NCBI GenBank assembly: GCA_035532215.1 | Contig: DATKRK010000317.1 | Span: 1-54,304 of the forward strand | From: JAICIG01 sp035532215 | Lineage (GTDB): Bacteria; Planctomycetota; Planctomycetia; Pirellulales; JAICIG01 | Length of the DNA: 54,304 nucleotides | Direction of reading: 5' to 3' | Shown: piece after piece, positions 16,784-25,900 of the stretch | Position numbering within the stretch: the stretch's first letter is position 1 | Layout: the number at the start of each line of letters is the position of its first letter | Notes under the pieces: model-generated | The model's database searches: none | What the model saw: only the letters and a program-made list of their open reading frames with translations | Told to the model about the DNA's origin: nothing | Made by a program: the position numbers and the translations under genes

Positions 16784-19700
16784 ACGACGAGCTGCGGCCG
16801 CCGGTTGAAAAACAATTTACGCGGTTGCTGGCGGCTTGCGACGAAGCTTTGGCGCGGGGGACGGCAGCCGAGCTGGCTTCGGCCGAGGCGCCTGCCGAGT
16901 TGCGGCCTCGCTTGGAGCGGGCTTTGAGTTGTCTGGAACAACTCGAGCGTGTCTGGCCGCGGCGGCCTTCGTCGGCCTGCGACGACGCGCCGCTTGCCGG
17001 CGCAGCACAAACGACGCGCGCCAGCTCGCCGGCGCCGGCCGCGCCTGCCTCGTCGGAAGCGACGTCCGGCGGCCGCCGCCACGAGCGTCGCCGCGCGCGA
17101 GTACCCGGTTATGAAATCCTTGGCGAACTCGGGCGCGGAGGCATGGGGGTCGTGTACCAGGCCCGGCAGGTGGCGCTGGGCCGGATGGTGGCGCTGAAGA
17201 TGATCCTGGCCGGCGAGCAAGCGGGCCTGCCGGAGCTGGCGCGGTTCCGCGCCGAGGCCGAAACGGCCGCCTGCCTGCAGCACGGGAACATCGTGCAAAT
17301 CTACGAGGTGGGGGCGTACCGCGGCCGCCCGTACCTGGCGTTGGAATTGGTCGCCGGCGGCAACCTGGCCGTCCGGCTCCAGGGCCAGCCCTTGGCGCCG
17401 CGCGAGGCGGCGCAAGTCGTGGAAACCCTGGCTCGCGCCATCCATTACGCCCATCAGTGCGGGATCGTGCATCGCGACCTGAAGCCGGCGAACGTGCTGC
17501 TCACGCCCGACGGAACGCCGAAAATCGGCGACTTCGGGCTGGCCAAGCGTCTCGTGGACAACGTGCGTCACACGCGCAGCGACGCCATCCTGGGCACGCC
17601 CGCCTACATGGCTCCCGAGCAAGCCGCCGGCCGATGGCACGAGGTGGGTCCCGCAGCCGACATTTACTCTCTCGGCGCCATCCTTTATGAGTTGCTCACG
17701 GGGCGGCCGCCGCTCGAGTCGGCCGCCGCGCTGGAAACGCTGCGTCAGTTGGAATCGCAGGCGCCGTTGGCGCCCCGACACTGGCAGCCCGCCGTGCCGC
17801 GCGATTTGGAAACGATTTGCCTGAAGTGCCTGGAAAAGGCGCCCCGACAGCGCTACGCCAGCGCCGCCGCGCTGGCCGACGACCTGCGATCGTTCCTGCT
17901 CGGTGAACCGATCGCCGCGCGACGCATCGGTCCGCTCGAGCGTTCCTGGCGTTGGTGCCGGCGCAAGCCGGCATGGGCGCTGCTGGCGGGCGTTGTTTCC
18001 TGCACCCTGCTGGCGATTGCTGTCGGCAGTCCGATGGCGGTTCTCTGGATGCGCGGCCAGCGCGACGCGGCCCTGGCGAGCGAACGGAAAGCCGTGCGCG
18101 CCGAGCGGCGTCGGGCGGAGCAACTGTGCGAATCGTACCGCGCCCAGGCCGAGGCGGGCCGTTTGAACGGTCAAGCGGGACGGCGCGTGCGGGGACTGAA
18201 GTTGCTCCAGCGCGCGGCCGCGATTCAACCGTCGGTCGATCTGCGCAAGGAAGCCATCGGCTGCCTGGCCCTGGACGACTTGCAGTCGGAGACGGAATGG
18301 TCGAACCAATCTGCAGAAATGACGTTCGTCACGTTCGACGCCCGGCTCGAGCGTTATGTCTTGTCCGATGCGCAGGGCAATCTCAGCGTCCGGCGCGTCG
18401 TTGATAACCAGGAGTTGATGGCGGCGCCAGGTCCCGGCAGCCGCGCTTGGACGGTTGGGTTCAGCCGCGACGGGAGGTTCCTGGCCAGCCGCAACCATCC
18501 GCCGCATCAAGAACGCTTCGACATCCGAGTCTGGGATTTGAGCGCGCCCGGCCGACTGGCCGCCCCGCGGCAATTGCATGGCAAAGTGTGGGATTTTCAC
18601 CCCGACCGAGGCATGCTCGTCGTCGGCGCCGACGACGGAAGCCTCTGGTTGCACGACCTGGACGGGCAAACCGAGCCGAAAGTCCTCCGTCCATCCGATG
18701 GCGTCGTGCCCAACTGCCTCTGCTTCGATTCGACCGGCCGACGCGTGGCGATTTCGTGCGGGTTCAACCGCCGCACGGGCGAAACGCAGCCCGACGTGCG
18801 AATCATGGAAATCGACGCGCCTGCCCGAAGCTGGGTGCTGCGGCGCCGCAAGTCGGTCGATGAGGTCGCGATCCGCGGCCTGGCGTGGAGCGATGACGGC
18901 CGCCGCTTGGCCGCGGCCTGCGGCGATGGCCGCATCGCGCTGTGGAGCGTTGCGGAGCCCGGCGACGAGCGATCCGACCAGGCCGAGATGGTTTTGGACG
19001 GCCATACGGCCGCGGCTATCTGCGTCGCCTTCAGCCACGACGGCCGATTGCTGGCGAGCACCGGCTGGGACGATGCGCTGCGCGTGTCGGATTCGCAGAC
19101 GGGCCAACAACTGGTCGAGACGTTCGCCGGCCCCTGCCAGCCCCGGTTCGACGCTGGGGACCAGCGGCTTGGCTTTGCGGTTGATGGAGCGAACGTCGCG
19201 GTATGCCGGATCGTGCGCAGCCGCGAGTACCACACGTATGAGTTGCGGACTCGGCAGGGGAACGGCCCCTGTTGCGTCGATGTCAGCCCGGACGGCCGGA
19301 GCCTGGCATTCGCTTCGACGGACGGTGTTTATTTGTTCGACGCCTCGACCGGCCGAATGTTGGCCGAGTTATCCGCCGCGCCTACGGCCGCCGTGGCGTT
19401 CGCTCCCGAAGGCGGGGCGTTGTGTGCGGCCGGCGGCGCCGGGCTGTTCCGCTGGCCGCTGGAGAGAGTCGGCGCCGGTGGGAATGAAGAGTTGCGAGCG
19501 GGTCCGATGGAAACGTTGCGCAGCGGCGCGTCGGGGGCGGAGTGGACAATCGACGGTTTCGCCCCCCGCTGCGACGGACGGCGCTGGGCAATCATCGAGA
19601 GCAACGCGGCGGGCAATCGGCGGCGCGCCGTTTTGATCCGCGCGGAAGGAACTGGCGAACCGCTCGTTCTTGCGGATGAAACGGATCCGGAGTACGACCG

Positions 19701-20235
19701 CTGTTTGGACTGGGTGAAGGTTTCGCCGGATGAGAAATGGGTGGCCACGGGCACTTGGCTCGGGTCGGGCATCAAACTCTGGAGCGTGTCCACGGGCCGT
19801 CTGGTCCGTTCGTTGCACGAGCCCAACGCTCAATTGGATTTCAGCCCCGACGGTCGCTGCCTGGTGACCGGAAATGCCAAGCGCTATTGGTCGCAAGATT
19901 TGAAAACGGCCCGCCCCGGCCCGATCGACCGTCCCCGCGAACGGACGGGACTGCCCGGCCCGGCGGCCTACAGCGCGGATGGCAAAATGCTGGCGATCGC
20001 TCACGAATTGCGTGAAGTGCAACTGGTCGACGTGCAGACCAACCGGGAATTGGCCACCTTGCCGACCCCGCGACCGACGGTCGTGCTCGCACTGCACTTC
20101 AGCAGCGACGGTAGCCGGCTGATCGTCATCTGCCGCGGCGGCGTCGTGCAGGTGTGGGAGTTGGGCTTACTGCGCCACGCGCTGCGGAACCTGCAGCTCG
20201 ACTGGTCCTCGGCGCCGCTGAGCGCAGGAATTTAG
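16780..20235 (+). CDS. Transmembrane Ser/Thr protein kinase with WD40 domain
   Basis: An 1151-aa protein. Residues about 1-108 form a cytoplasmic N-terminal extension. A Hanks-type kinase domain spans about 109-375, with 'LGRGGMGVVY', 'VALKMI' (Lys140), 'HRDLKPANVLL' (HRD at 231-233), 'DFGLAKRL' (DFG at 251-253), and 'GTPAYMAPEQA'; all catalytic residues are intact. One transmembrane helix follows ('WALLAGVVSCTLLAIAVGSP', about 400-420), then a short coiled coil and WD40-like repeats filling the rest ('IRVWDLSAPG', 'GDGRIALWSV', 'STGWDDALRVSD', 'GSGIKLWSVSTGRLV', 'GGVVQVWELG'). The propeller would sense something outside the inner membrane. The gene is coupled to the ECF sigma gene by a 4-bp overlap. 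It ends 17 bp before the second lgt fragment. Confidence 0.93.
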   Translation: MNDELRPPVEKQFTRLLAACDEALARGTAAELASAEAPAELRPRLERALSCLEQLERVWPRRPSSACDDAPLAGAAQTTRASSPAPAAPASSEATSGGRRHERRRARVPGYEILGELGRGGMGVVYQARQVALGRMVALKMILAGEQAGLPELARFRAEAETAACLQHGNIVQIYEVGAYRGRPYLALELVAGGNLAVRLQGQPLAPREAAQVVETLARAIHYAHQCGIVHRDLKPANVLLTPDGTPKIGDFGLAKRLVDNVRHTRSDAILGTPAYMAPEQAAGRWHEVGPAADIYSLGAILYELLTGRPPLESAAALETLRQLESQAPLAPRHWQPAVPRDLETICLKCLEKAPRQRYASAAALADDLRSFLLGEPIAARRIGPLERSWRWCRRKPAWALLAGVVSCTLLAIAVGSPMAVLWMRGQRDAALASERKAVRAERRRAEQLCESYRAQAEAGRLNGQAGRRVRGLKLLQRAAAIQPSVDLRKEAIGCLALDDLQSETEWSNQSAEMTFVTFDARLERYVLSDAQGNLSVRRVVDNQELMAAPGPGSRAWTVGFSRDGRFLASRNHPPHQERFDIRVWDLSAPGRLAAPRQLHGKVWDFHPDRGMLVVGADDGSLWLHDLDGQTEPKVLRPSDGVVPNCLCFDSTGRRVAISCGFNRRTGETQPDVRIMEIDAPARSWVLRRRKSVDEVAIRGLAWSDDGRRLAAACGDGRIALWSVAEPGDERSDQAEMVLDGHTAAAICVAFSHDGRLLASTGWDDALRVSDSQTGQQLVETFAGPCQPRFDAGDQRLGFAVDGANVAVCRIVRSREYHTYELRTRQGNGPCCVDVSPDGRSLAFASTDGVYLFDASTGRMLAELSAAPTAAVAFAPEGGALCAAGGAGLFRWPLERVGAGGNEELRAGPMETLRSGASGAEWTIDGFAPRCDGRRWAIIESNAAGNRRRAVLIRAEGTGEPLVLADETDPEYDRCLDWVKVSPDEKWVATGTWLGSGIKLWSVSTGRLVRSLHEPNAQLDFSPDGRCLVTGNAKRYWSQDLKTARPGPIDRPRERTGLPGPAAYSADGKMLAIAHELREVQLVDVQTNRELATLPTPRPTVVLALHFSSDGSRLIVICRGGVVQVWELGLLRHALRNLQLDWSSAPLSAGI

Positions 20236-20252
20236 CGATCCAGGTTCGACAA

Positions 20253-20705
20253 CTCGGCGGCTACTTCGGCGTCGAGACGGCCAAGTGGGCGTTGGAGATT
20301 CGCGTCAAGACGGGCGACAGCTTCGCCGTGCCCGTGGCGGCGGCTGTGGCCGTCGGCCGGCTGGCCTGCTTCTCGGCCGGCTGCTGCTACGGCACGCCCA
20401 CTTCGCTGCCGTGGGGCTACGACTTCGGCGACGGTCCGCGGCATCCGACGCAGCTCTATGAAGCGGCCTTTCACTTTTGCGCCGCGATCGTGCTCGACCA
20501 ATTGCAACGCCGCGGTCTGTTTCGCGGGCAGCTCATCAAGCTTTACATCATCGCCTATCTCGTCTATCGCTTCGCCACCGAGTTCATCCGCCCCGAAGAG
20601 CGGCTCTGGTTCTCGCTCACCGGCTATCAATGGGCCTGTCTGGCGCTGATTCTGGTGTTTGCGGCGTTCTGGTTTCGCGATCGCAAGCTCGTCTCGGCGC
20701 AATAG
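20253..20705 (+). pseudogene. C-terminal fragment of split lgt homologue
   Basis: A 150-residue stretch colinear with the last two thirds of prolipoprotein diacylglyceryl transferase: 'LGGYFGVETAKWALEIRVK' corresponds to the HGGL-region helix, 'VAVGRLACFSAGCCYGTP' to the Lgt signature around the GR motif, 'RHPTQLYEAAFHF' to RHPSQLYE, and 'LYIIAYLVYRFATEFIRPEE' to the final conserved helix. Nothing before 20253 resembles Lgt: the kinase gene ends at 20235. Together with 11449-11583 it would form one gene if about 30-50 residues in the middle were restored. Residues important in Lgt (the Arg of GR and the Arg of YRF) are present, so it was functional until recently or is still under selection. 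Confidence 0.8.
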
Positions 20706-20707
20706 AC

Positions 20708-20775
20708 GTAGGGTGGGGCGCAGCCCCACGCGCAAACCATCGTGAATAGCGCATGGGGCTGCGCCCCCACCCTAC
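20708..20775. repeat. Inverted repeat, GTAGGGTGGGGCGCAGCCCC family
   Basis: The left arm starts GTAGGGTGGGGCGCAGCCCC (20708-20733) and the right arm is its near-complement at 20749-20775. Each arm also contains a short internal palindrome. It resembles the GTAGGGTGTGGCGCAGCCAC unit in the repeats at 3591 and 4032, so the same palindrome family recurs 16 kb away. It sits between the lgt fragment and a minus-strand gene. Confidence 0.85.
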
Positions 20776-20902
20776 GCACTTAAACCACGGATTTCACTGA
20801 TCGCACGGATTCAAAACGCCGCCGCGAGCTGGTGAGAGAATTAGATTGCCGCCGTTCGTGCAGTGCATTCGAAAGTCTCACGCGAAGGCGCGCAGATACG
20901 GT

Positions 20903-21367
20903 TTACGACGTTTGTTCAGGCGATCTCTTGCGCCACCTGCGTTGAAGTCGCCGCGCCTGCTGCGCAAGTCTCGTCAGCAGCCAAAGGGTGAACCCCAAGA
21001 TTCCGCCGTTAAGAAACGCCCAGACAGTCACAAGCCCCGTTCGTCCAATGTGCCCGCTTATACCGTTCCCCCAAAACAAAGCCGTATTTTCAGGCACAGG
21101 CGCAAACGGCGCCGCAACGAAGTACAGGGCGGTGGAGCATACGCTGCTCATTATTGCCGGTGCTAGCACCGCCGAGCAGGGCGCCAAGCAGGTCCATCTT
21201 TTACGACGGATAAAACCAACGATCGCCGCGCCATACATGAACGCCGGAAATCCGTTCCCACGCCCCCAGTGCTCAAATCCAAGGTAGATCGCGATGATCG
21301 ATATCACGACCATTACGGAGCGAAGGCTGAATTGCCACCGCACGTTTTGTCGGCCAGGGGCATGCAT
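20903..21367 (-). CDS. Small membrane protein with FSLRSVM head
   Basis: A 154-aa membrane protein of unknown function. The N-terminus 'VRWQFSLRSVMVVISIIAIY' is a short planctomycete-type motif (aromatic-x-[FL]-x-LR-[ST]-[VML]) running directly into a first transmembrane helix. Three more hydrophobic segments follow: 'FMYGAAIVGFI', 'LAPAIMSSVCSTALYFVAA' and 'AFLNGGILGFTLWLLTRL'. The C-terminus is strongly basic ('QQARRLQRRWRKR'), so it should face the cytoplasm. Similar heads occur in the LRR protein at 42191-43540 and in the relic at 45784. No catalytic motif seen. Confidence 0.65.
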   Translation of the reverse strand: MHAPGRQNVRWQFSLRSVMVVISIIAIYLGFEHWGRGNGFPAFMYGAAIVGFIRRKRWTCLAPCSAVLAPAIMSSVCSTALYFVAAPFAPVPENTALFWGNGISGHIGRTGLVTVWAFLNGGILGFTLWLLTRLAQQARRLQRRWRKRSPEQTS

Positions 21368-21401
21368 TTCCCGTAACCACCCTGGATCGAGGCGTCTTCG
21401 A

Positions 21402-21421
21402 GGCAGGCAGGAATGCCTGCC
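21402..21421. terminator. Hairpin abutting ceramidase-like stop codon
   Basis: GGCAGGCA-GGAA-TGCCTGCC, an 8-bp perfect stem with a 4-nt loop, ends one base before the stop codon of the ceramidase-like gene. It could act as a transcript end, although no T-run follows. The same CAGGCA/TGCCTG core appears at 3743 and 51291. Confidence 0.5.
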
Positions 21422-22795
21422 CTACTGGGCGCCGATCGCTTGGGCCTGCTGGTGAACCTCTTTGACGATCAATTCCTCGACCGGGGGCGCCCAGATCGAG
21501 GGCTGGCCGTAGTAGACCATCGAGCCGCCGCCTTCGTAACCGCCTTCGGTGAGCACGCGACGCGAAGGGATATAGGCCATCACGTCGTTCGCGTAGCCGG
21601 CCACCCAGGTCCGCTCGCGGCCCAACTCGATCTTGAGCCGCACGGCGTAATCGACCACCACTTCGCCGCCCAGCGTGACGAACAGCAACTCGTCGCCCAG
21701 CCGCCAGGTTTGCACGGGATACGGGTAAGTCGGCCGCAGCGGTTTGCCGGCGGCGATTTTGCCGAGCAACAGTTTGGCCCGGCCCGCTTCGAACTTGTTG
21801 CCCGACGCGGCCGTCTGTTCCAGTTCGGCTTGCGTCGGCAGCTTTTCGAACGGCAGTTCGATTTCGGCGTAGGCCGTGGCCAAGTCGCCCTCGATCGGCC
21901 GCATGATGCCGGCCAGCGTGCGGTCGACCGCGTCGGCCAACTCCTGGCCGTAGTGCTTGGATAGCTCGACTTCTCTCCGCGGCAGCGGGTTTTGATCGGC
22001 GCCGCAGCCGGCCCAGAACAAGGCCACGGCGTCGGGATGCGACTCTTCGAGGGCCAACTGGGCAAACCCAGGGTAGTCGCCCGACCATTGATAAAAGCCC
22101 ATTACCGTGGCGTGGCAGGCGTAGCCGAACACGACCGCCTTCAACTTGCCGTCGCCGTCGCGGACCGAGAGCACCGGCACGTCGTAATCGACCGGCCCGA
22201 CTAAGCGGCCTTGCTCGCGGAGCTGGGGGACGTCGGTTTCTTTATTATTGCGGCGGTTGACGGCGAACGTCGCCTGGCCGGCGCCCCAGGCGATGGTCGC
22301 CGGCGCCAGCCGTTCGATGGCTTTGCCGACCAGCGCCGTTACTTTTTGTTCGAGCGAGGCCGCGTATTCGCGCACCAGCTTGTGCTGGGTTTCATCAATC
22401 GCGTACATGGCGATCAGGTTTTCGCCGACGACCGGCCCGCAATGCGTGTGAGAAGAGGCCAACGCTGTCTGCTCGCGCTTCAGGCCGTACTTTTTGTCGA
22501 GCCCGTCGCGGATGCGCAAGCCCAGATCGCGATCGATGCCGACCAGATCGAGCGTGACGAGCGCCGCGCGCTTGCCCGACGGATCTTCCAGCACGATCGC
22601 CTTGGCCCACAGGTCGATCAGCTTGCCTTCGGCCGGCTTGTCGCGGGCCCCATAGCCCGACATCCACATCAGCTTTTCGGGCGTGATGACCGTTTTGGCG
22701 GCGCCGGCTTTCCAGCCTTCGGCGAAAGCCGATACTGGAAAGAGGGCGAAGAGCGTCAGCGCCATCGCAAGCGGCAAGCGAATCAACGATTTCAT
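21422..22795 (-). CDS. Neutral/alkaline ceramidase-like exported protein
   Basis: A 457-aa exported protein (signal peptide MKSLIRLPLAMALTLFALFP to AFA). It has the N-terminal ceramidase fold: 'AAKTVITPEKLMWMSGYG', 'IVLEDPSGKRAALVTLDLVG', 'SSHTHCGPVVG' (zinc-binding His residues and the catalytic serine region), 'GYACHATVMG', 'SGDYPGFAQLALE', 'FWAGCGADQNP' and 'FVTLGGEVVVDYAVRLK'. True neutral ceramidases are about 650-750 aa with a C-terminal Ig-like domain; here that domain is missing, as in the large planctomycete family usually called 'neutral/alkaline non-lysosomal ceramidase N-terminal domain' proteins. The substrate is uncertain and may not be ceramide. It sits downstream of the PVC dehydrogenase on the same strand, 165 bp apart. 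Confidence 0.85.
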   Translation of the reverse strand: MKSLIRLPLAMALTLFALFPVSAFAEGWKAGAAKTVITPEKLMWMSGYGARDKPAEGKLIDLWAKAIVLEDPSGKRAALVTLDLVGIDRDLGLRIRDGLDKKYGLKREQTALASSHTHCGPVVGENLIAMYAIDETQHKLVREYAASLEQKVTALVGKAIERLAPATIAWGAGQATFAVNRRNNKETDVPQLREQGRLVGPVDYDVPVLSVRDGDGKLKAVVFGYACHATVMGFYQWSGDYPGFAQLALEESHPDAVALFWAGCGADQNPLPRREVELSKHYGQELADAVDRTLAGIMRPIEGDLATAYAEIELPFEKLPTQAELEQTAASGNKFEAGRAKLLLGKIAAGKPLRPTYPYPVQTWRLGDELLFVTLGGEVVVDYAVRLKIELGRERTWVAGYANDVMAYIPSRRVLTEGGYEGGGSMVYYGQPSIWAPPVEELIVKEVHQQAQAIGAQ

Positions 22796-22860
22796 GATTT
22801 CCGCGTTGTTGTGAACGCGCCTGGGGGCGAGGAAACGGGCGTTTGGAGCTGCGAGATTTT

Positions 22861-22948
22861 GGGAACGCTAATCTTCGCTAATCAACATTAATTTAATACT
22901 GTCTCAAAGAAAAAGCATTAGCGTGAATCAGCGCCAATTAGCGTTCCC
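22861..22948. repeat. AT-rich inverted repeat between genes
   Basis: GGGAACGCTAAT (22861-22872) and ATTAGCGTTCCC (22937-22948) are perfect 12-bp inverted arms. Shorter internal units (TCGCTAATCA, GCATTAGCG, CCAATTAGCG) repeat the same word. The block is markedly AT-richer than its surroundings and lies downstream of the PVC dehydrogenase stop. Confidence 0.8.
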
Positions 22949-22960
22949 TTCTTCCGTCAA

Positions 22961-25900
22961 TCATTTCAAGGACAGTAAATATGCGATCAGATCAGCCATT
23001 TCTTGCTTGTTGAGCTGTTTCTCGACCCCCTCGGGCATCAGCGATTGACCAGTGCCGCGCAGTTCGTCGATGTCGATCCGCAGCACCGTGTCGGTGGCGT
23101 TCTCGGCCCGCTTGAGCGTGACGCTGGTGGCCGTTTCGGCGGCGATCATGCCGGTGATCGTGCGGCCGTCGTCGGTGACGAGCGTGTAGTTGACGAACTG
23201 GGGATTCACCTCGCGGCTGGGGTCGAGCATGTTCACCAAGATCGCTTCGGCGCCGCGAGATTGGATCGTGGCCAGGTTCGGGCCGATCTCGTAGCCGACG
23301 TCGCCGACCTTGTGGCAGGCGGCGCAGACCTTCTTGAAGGCCAGCTTGCCGCGCACGGCGTCGCTGGGCATTTCCAACACCTCGCGATGCGCATCGACCA
23401 CGTCCTGCCGGCGGCCGAGCTTGAGCCCGGCCAACAACTTTTCGGCCTGGGCGCGAATCTCCTCGTTCTTGTGCGCGGCGAGCTGCTTGAGCCGCGCGGG
23501 ATCGACGTCGCCGGCGCTCACCTCGCCGGCTGCGATCGCCTTGAGCAGCGCCAAAATGCGTTCCGGCCGGGCAAAGAGCGTTTCGGCGGCCTGCACGCGC
23601 AGCCGCGGGCTCAAGGTCGGCCAAGCCGCCAGCACCAGTTCGGCTACGCCCGGCTCGCTGAAGCGAGCGAGCGTCGCCAAGGCCGCCACCTGCACGTCTT
23701 GCGGCTGCCGGTTGTCGAGCAATCCAGCCAGAATCTCCTGGCCGTCGGCGAAGGCGCCGAGCGAGAGCGTTTGCACGGCCTGGACGCGCGCGGCGAGAGG
23801 CGCCTCGGCGTCGGCGGCGGCCTTGCGCGCTGCGACCAATAGCTCTGCGAATACCTGGGCGGCCTTGCCCCCAGGATCGGAAGCCAGCACTTCGCTCAAG
23901 GGGCTGCCGCGCTGCGCGAGGCCCTCGCTCAAGCCGCGCACGATGGCCGCGGCCGCGGCATGTTCCTGGGCCGGAACGCCGCCGAGCGCCTTGAGCACGG
24001 CGGCGATCTCGGCCTGGCGATTCGACGCGCCGGTTTGGCGGGCCAGGTCGGCCAGTAGCACTCGCCCGGCCGAACTGCCGCGAAACTTCTCATCGGCTGC
24101 CAATTCGGCGAAAACCTGCCCGGCGCCTTGGGCCAGCGAACTTTCGATCGCCAGCCGCATCCAGCGATCGCCCGCGTCGCGCCGCGCCAGCTTGGCCAGC
24201 GCTTCGAGCCGGGCGGCGTCTTTCAGTTCGCCCAGCGTAAAGGCCAATTGGTAGCGCACGCGAAGGTCTTCGTCGTCGGTCATGGCCAGCAGTTTTTCGC
24301 GAACTTCCGCGGAATTGCTCCCTCTCCCTTTGGGAGAGGATTCCAAGACGCGCTCGGCCAGCTTGATTGCGTGTTCGCGCACGCCGGGCTGTTCATCATC
24401 AAGCGCCCGCAGAACCACCGCCGGCTGCAAGGCGTCGAGGCCGGCCAAGGCATACAGCGCGTGCATCCTTCCGAGCGGCGACTTCGACTCAGCGGCAAGT
24501 TTTTCCAGCGGCTCGATCGCCGCGCGGTCTTGCCGTTCGAACAGCAGCCGGGCCGCCGTTTCGCGATGCCAGGCGTTAGGATGCTCGAGCGTCGCGACCA
24601 GTTCGGCGGTCGCAGCGCCGCTCAGCCGCGGCGGCTTGCGCTGCTCGAAGCCATCGGGTACAACGCGATAAATTCGCCCGCGATCGCGGCCGCTGGTCAG
24701 GTCGAGATGCCGTTTGATGACCGGCGGCAAGCTGGCCGGATGCTCGATCACCTCGCGGTAGACGTCCATGATATAGAGCGTGCCGTCGGGCGCGTTGGCG
24801 AACTGGGCTGGCCGGAACCAGATGTCGGTCGAAGCCACGAACTCGCTCTTGTCGTCAATTCGTCTGGCGATGAATTCCAGGCCGTTGGGCTCCAGCTTTT
24901 TGCGATGCACCAGGTTGCTGCCCACGTCGCCGACCACGGCCAGTTCATACGGCTGTTTCGGCCAGGCGTCGCCGCGATAGATCGTCACGCCGGTGGCGCC
25001 GGTGAAGTAACCGGCCGGCCGGCCGCCCCCTTCGACCACGCCCGGTACGGCGCCCGAGGCTCGCAGCCGCGTGCGCACGATCCGCCACGGCTCGACCGGG
25101 CTGACACGAAACACCTCCGCTTGCGGGCCGTCGGCCGCGATGCTGATCCGCGGGCTGGGCGAACTGAGATACGGATTGCGGGCCAGGTAGCGGTCTTCGA
25201 ACATCACCTGCTGAATGTGATCGCTGTTGGAGCAGACGAACTTGCGGCCCCAATCGTCGAAGCTCATACCGTGCTGGGCGCCGCCGCTGGTGACGCCAAA
25301 CGCTTTCGTGCGCGGGTCGAAGGCGAAATCGCGGCCGTTGACCGTGACGGGCGCCGCCTGCGGGTCGTCGGCCGGCGTGATCTGGCCGCCCGAACTGCTC
25401 GTGGCGCCGTGAATGCGGTTGTCGAGGCCCCAGGCGAACGTGTTCAACAGCCCCTGCACGTTCGACTTGCCGAAGCCGGTGAACGCCTTTTGGCGAACGT
25501 CGGCCTTGCCGTCGCCATCGGTATCTTTGCAAAAGAAAATGTCAGGAGCGTCGCCGATGAACACGCCGCCGCCGTAGCAGATCACGGCCGTCGGCCACGA
25601 GAGCTTGTCGACGAACACGGTGCTCTTGTCGAAGCGGCCGTCGCCGTCGACGTCTTCCAGCAACCGCACCTGGCTGAGCAGATCGTCGGGCTCTTCGGAA
25701 TAGCCGCGCATCTCGACCACATACAGCCGGCCGTCTTCGTCGAAGCACATCGCCACCGGATCGTTCACCAGCGGCTCGGCGGCCAACTGCTCGATGCGAA
25801 AGCCCGGCTGCACGCGAAACGTCTTCAAGGCGTCGGCCGGCTCGACGGCCGGAATCCGCGGCAGCTCGCCCGAGTAATCGGCTTCGGGGGGGGGTTCTTT

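Noticed and set aside
16366..19233. A 955-codon open frame antisense to the kinase gene
   Set aside because: It lies on the opposite strand of a gene with complete kinase and WD40 motifs. Its translation is Arg/Ala/Gln-rich with no recognisable domain, as expected for a high-G+C shadow frame.
11584..20252. Target-site duplication at the ends of the block splitting lgt
   Set aside because: I compared the bases around both junctions and found only chance short matches such as TGAGCGC, so I do not claim a duplication.
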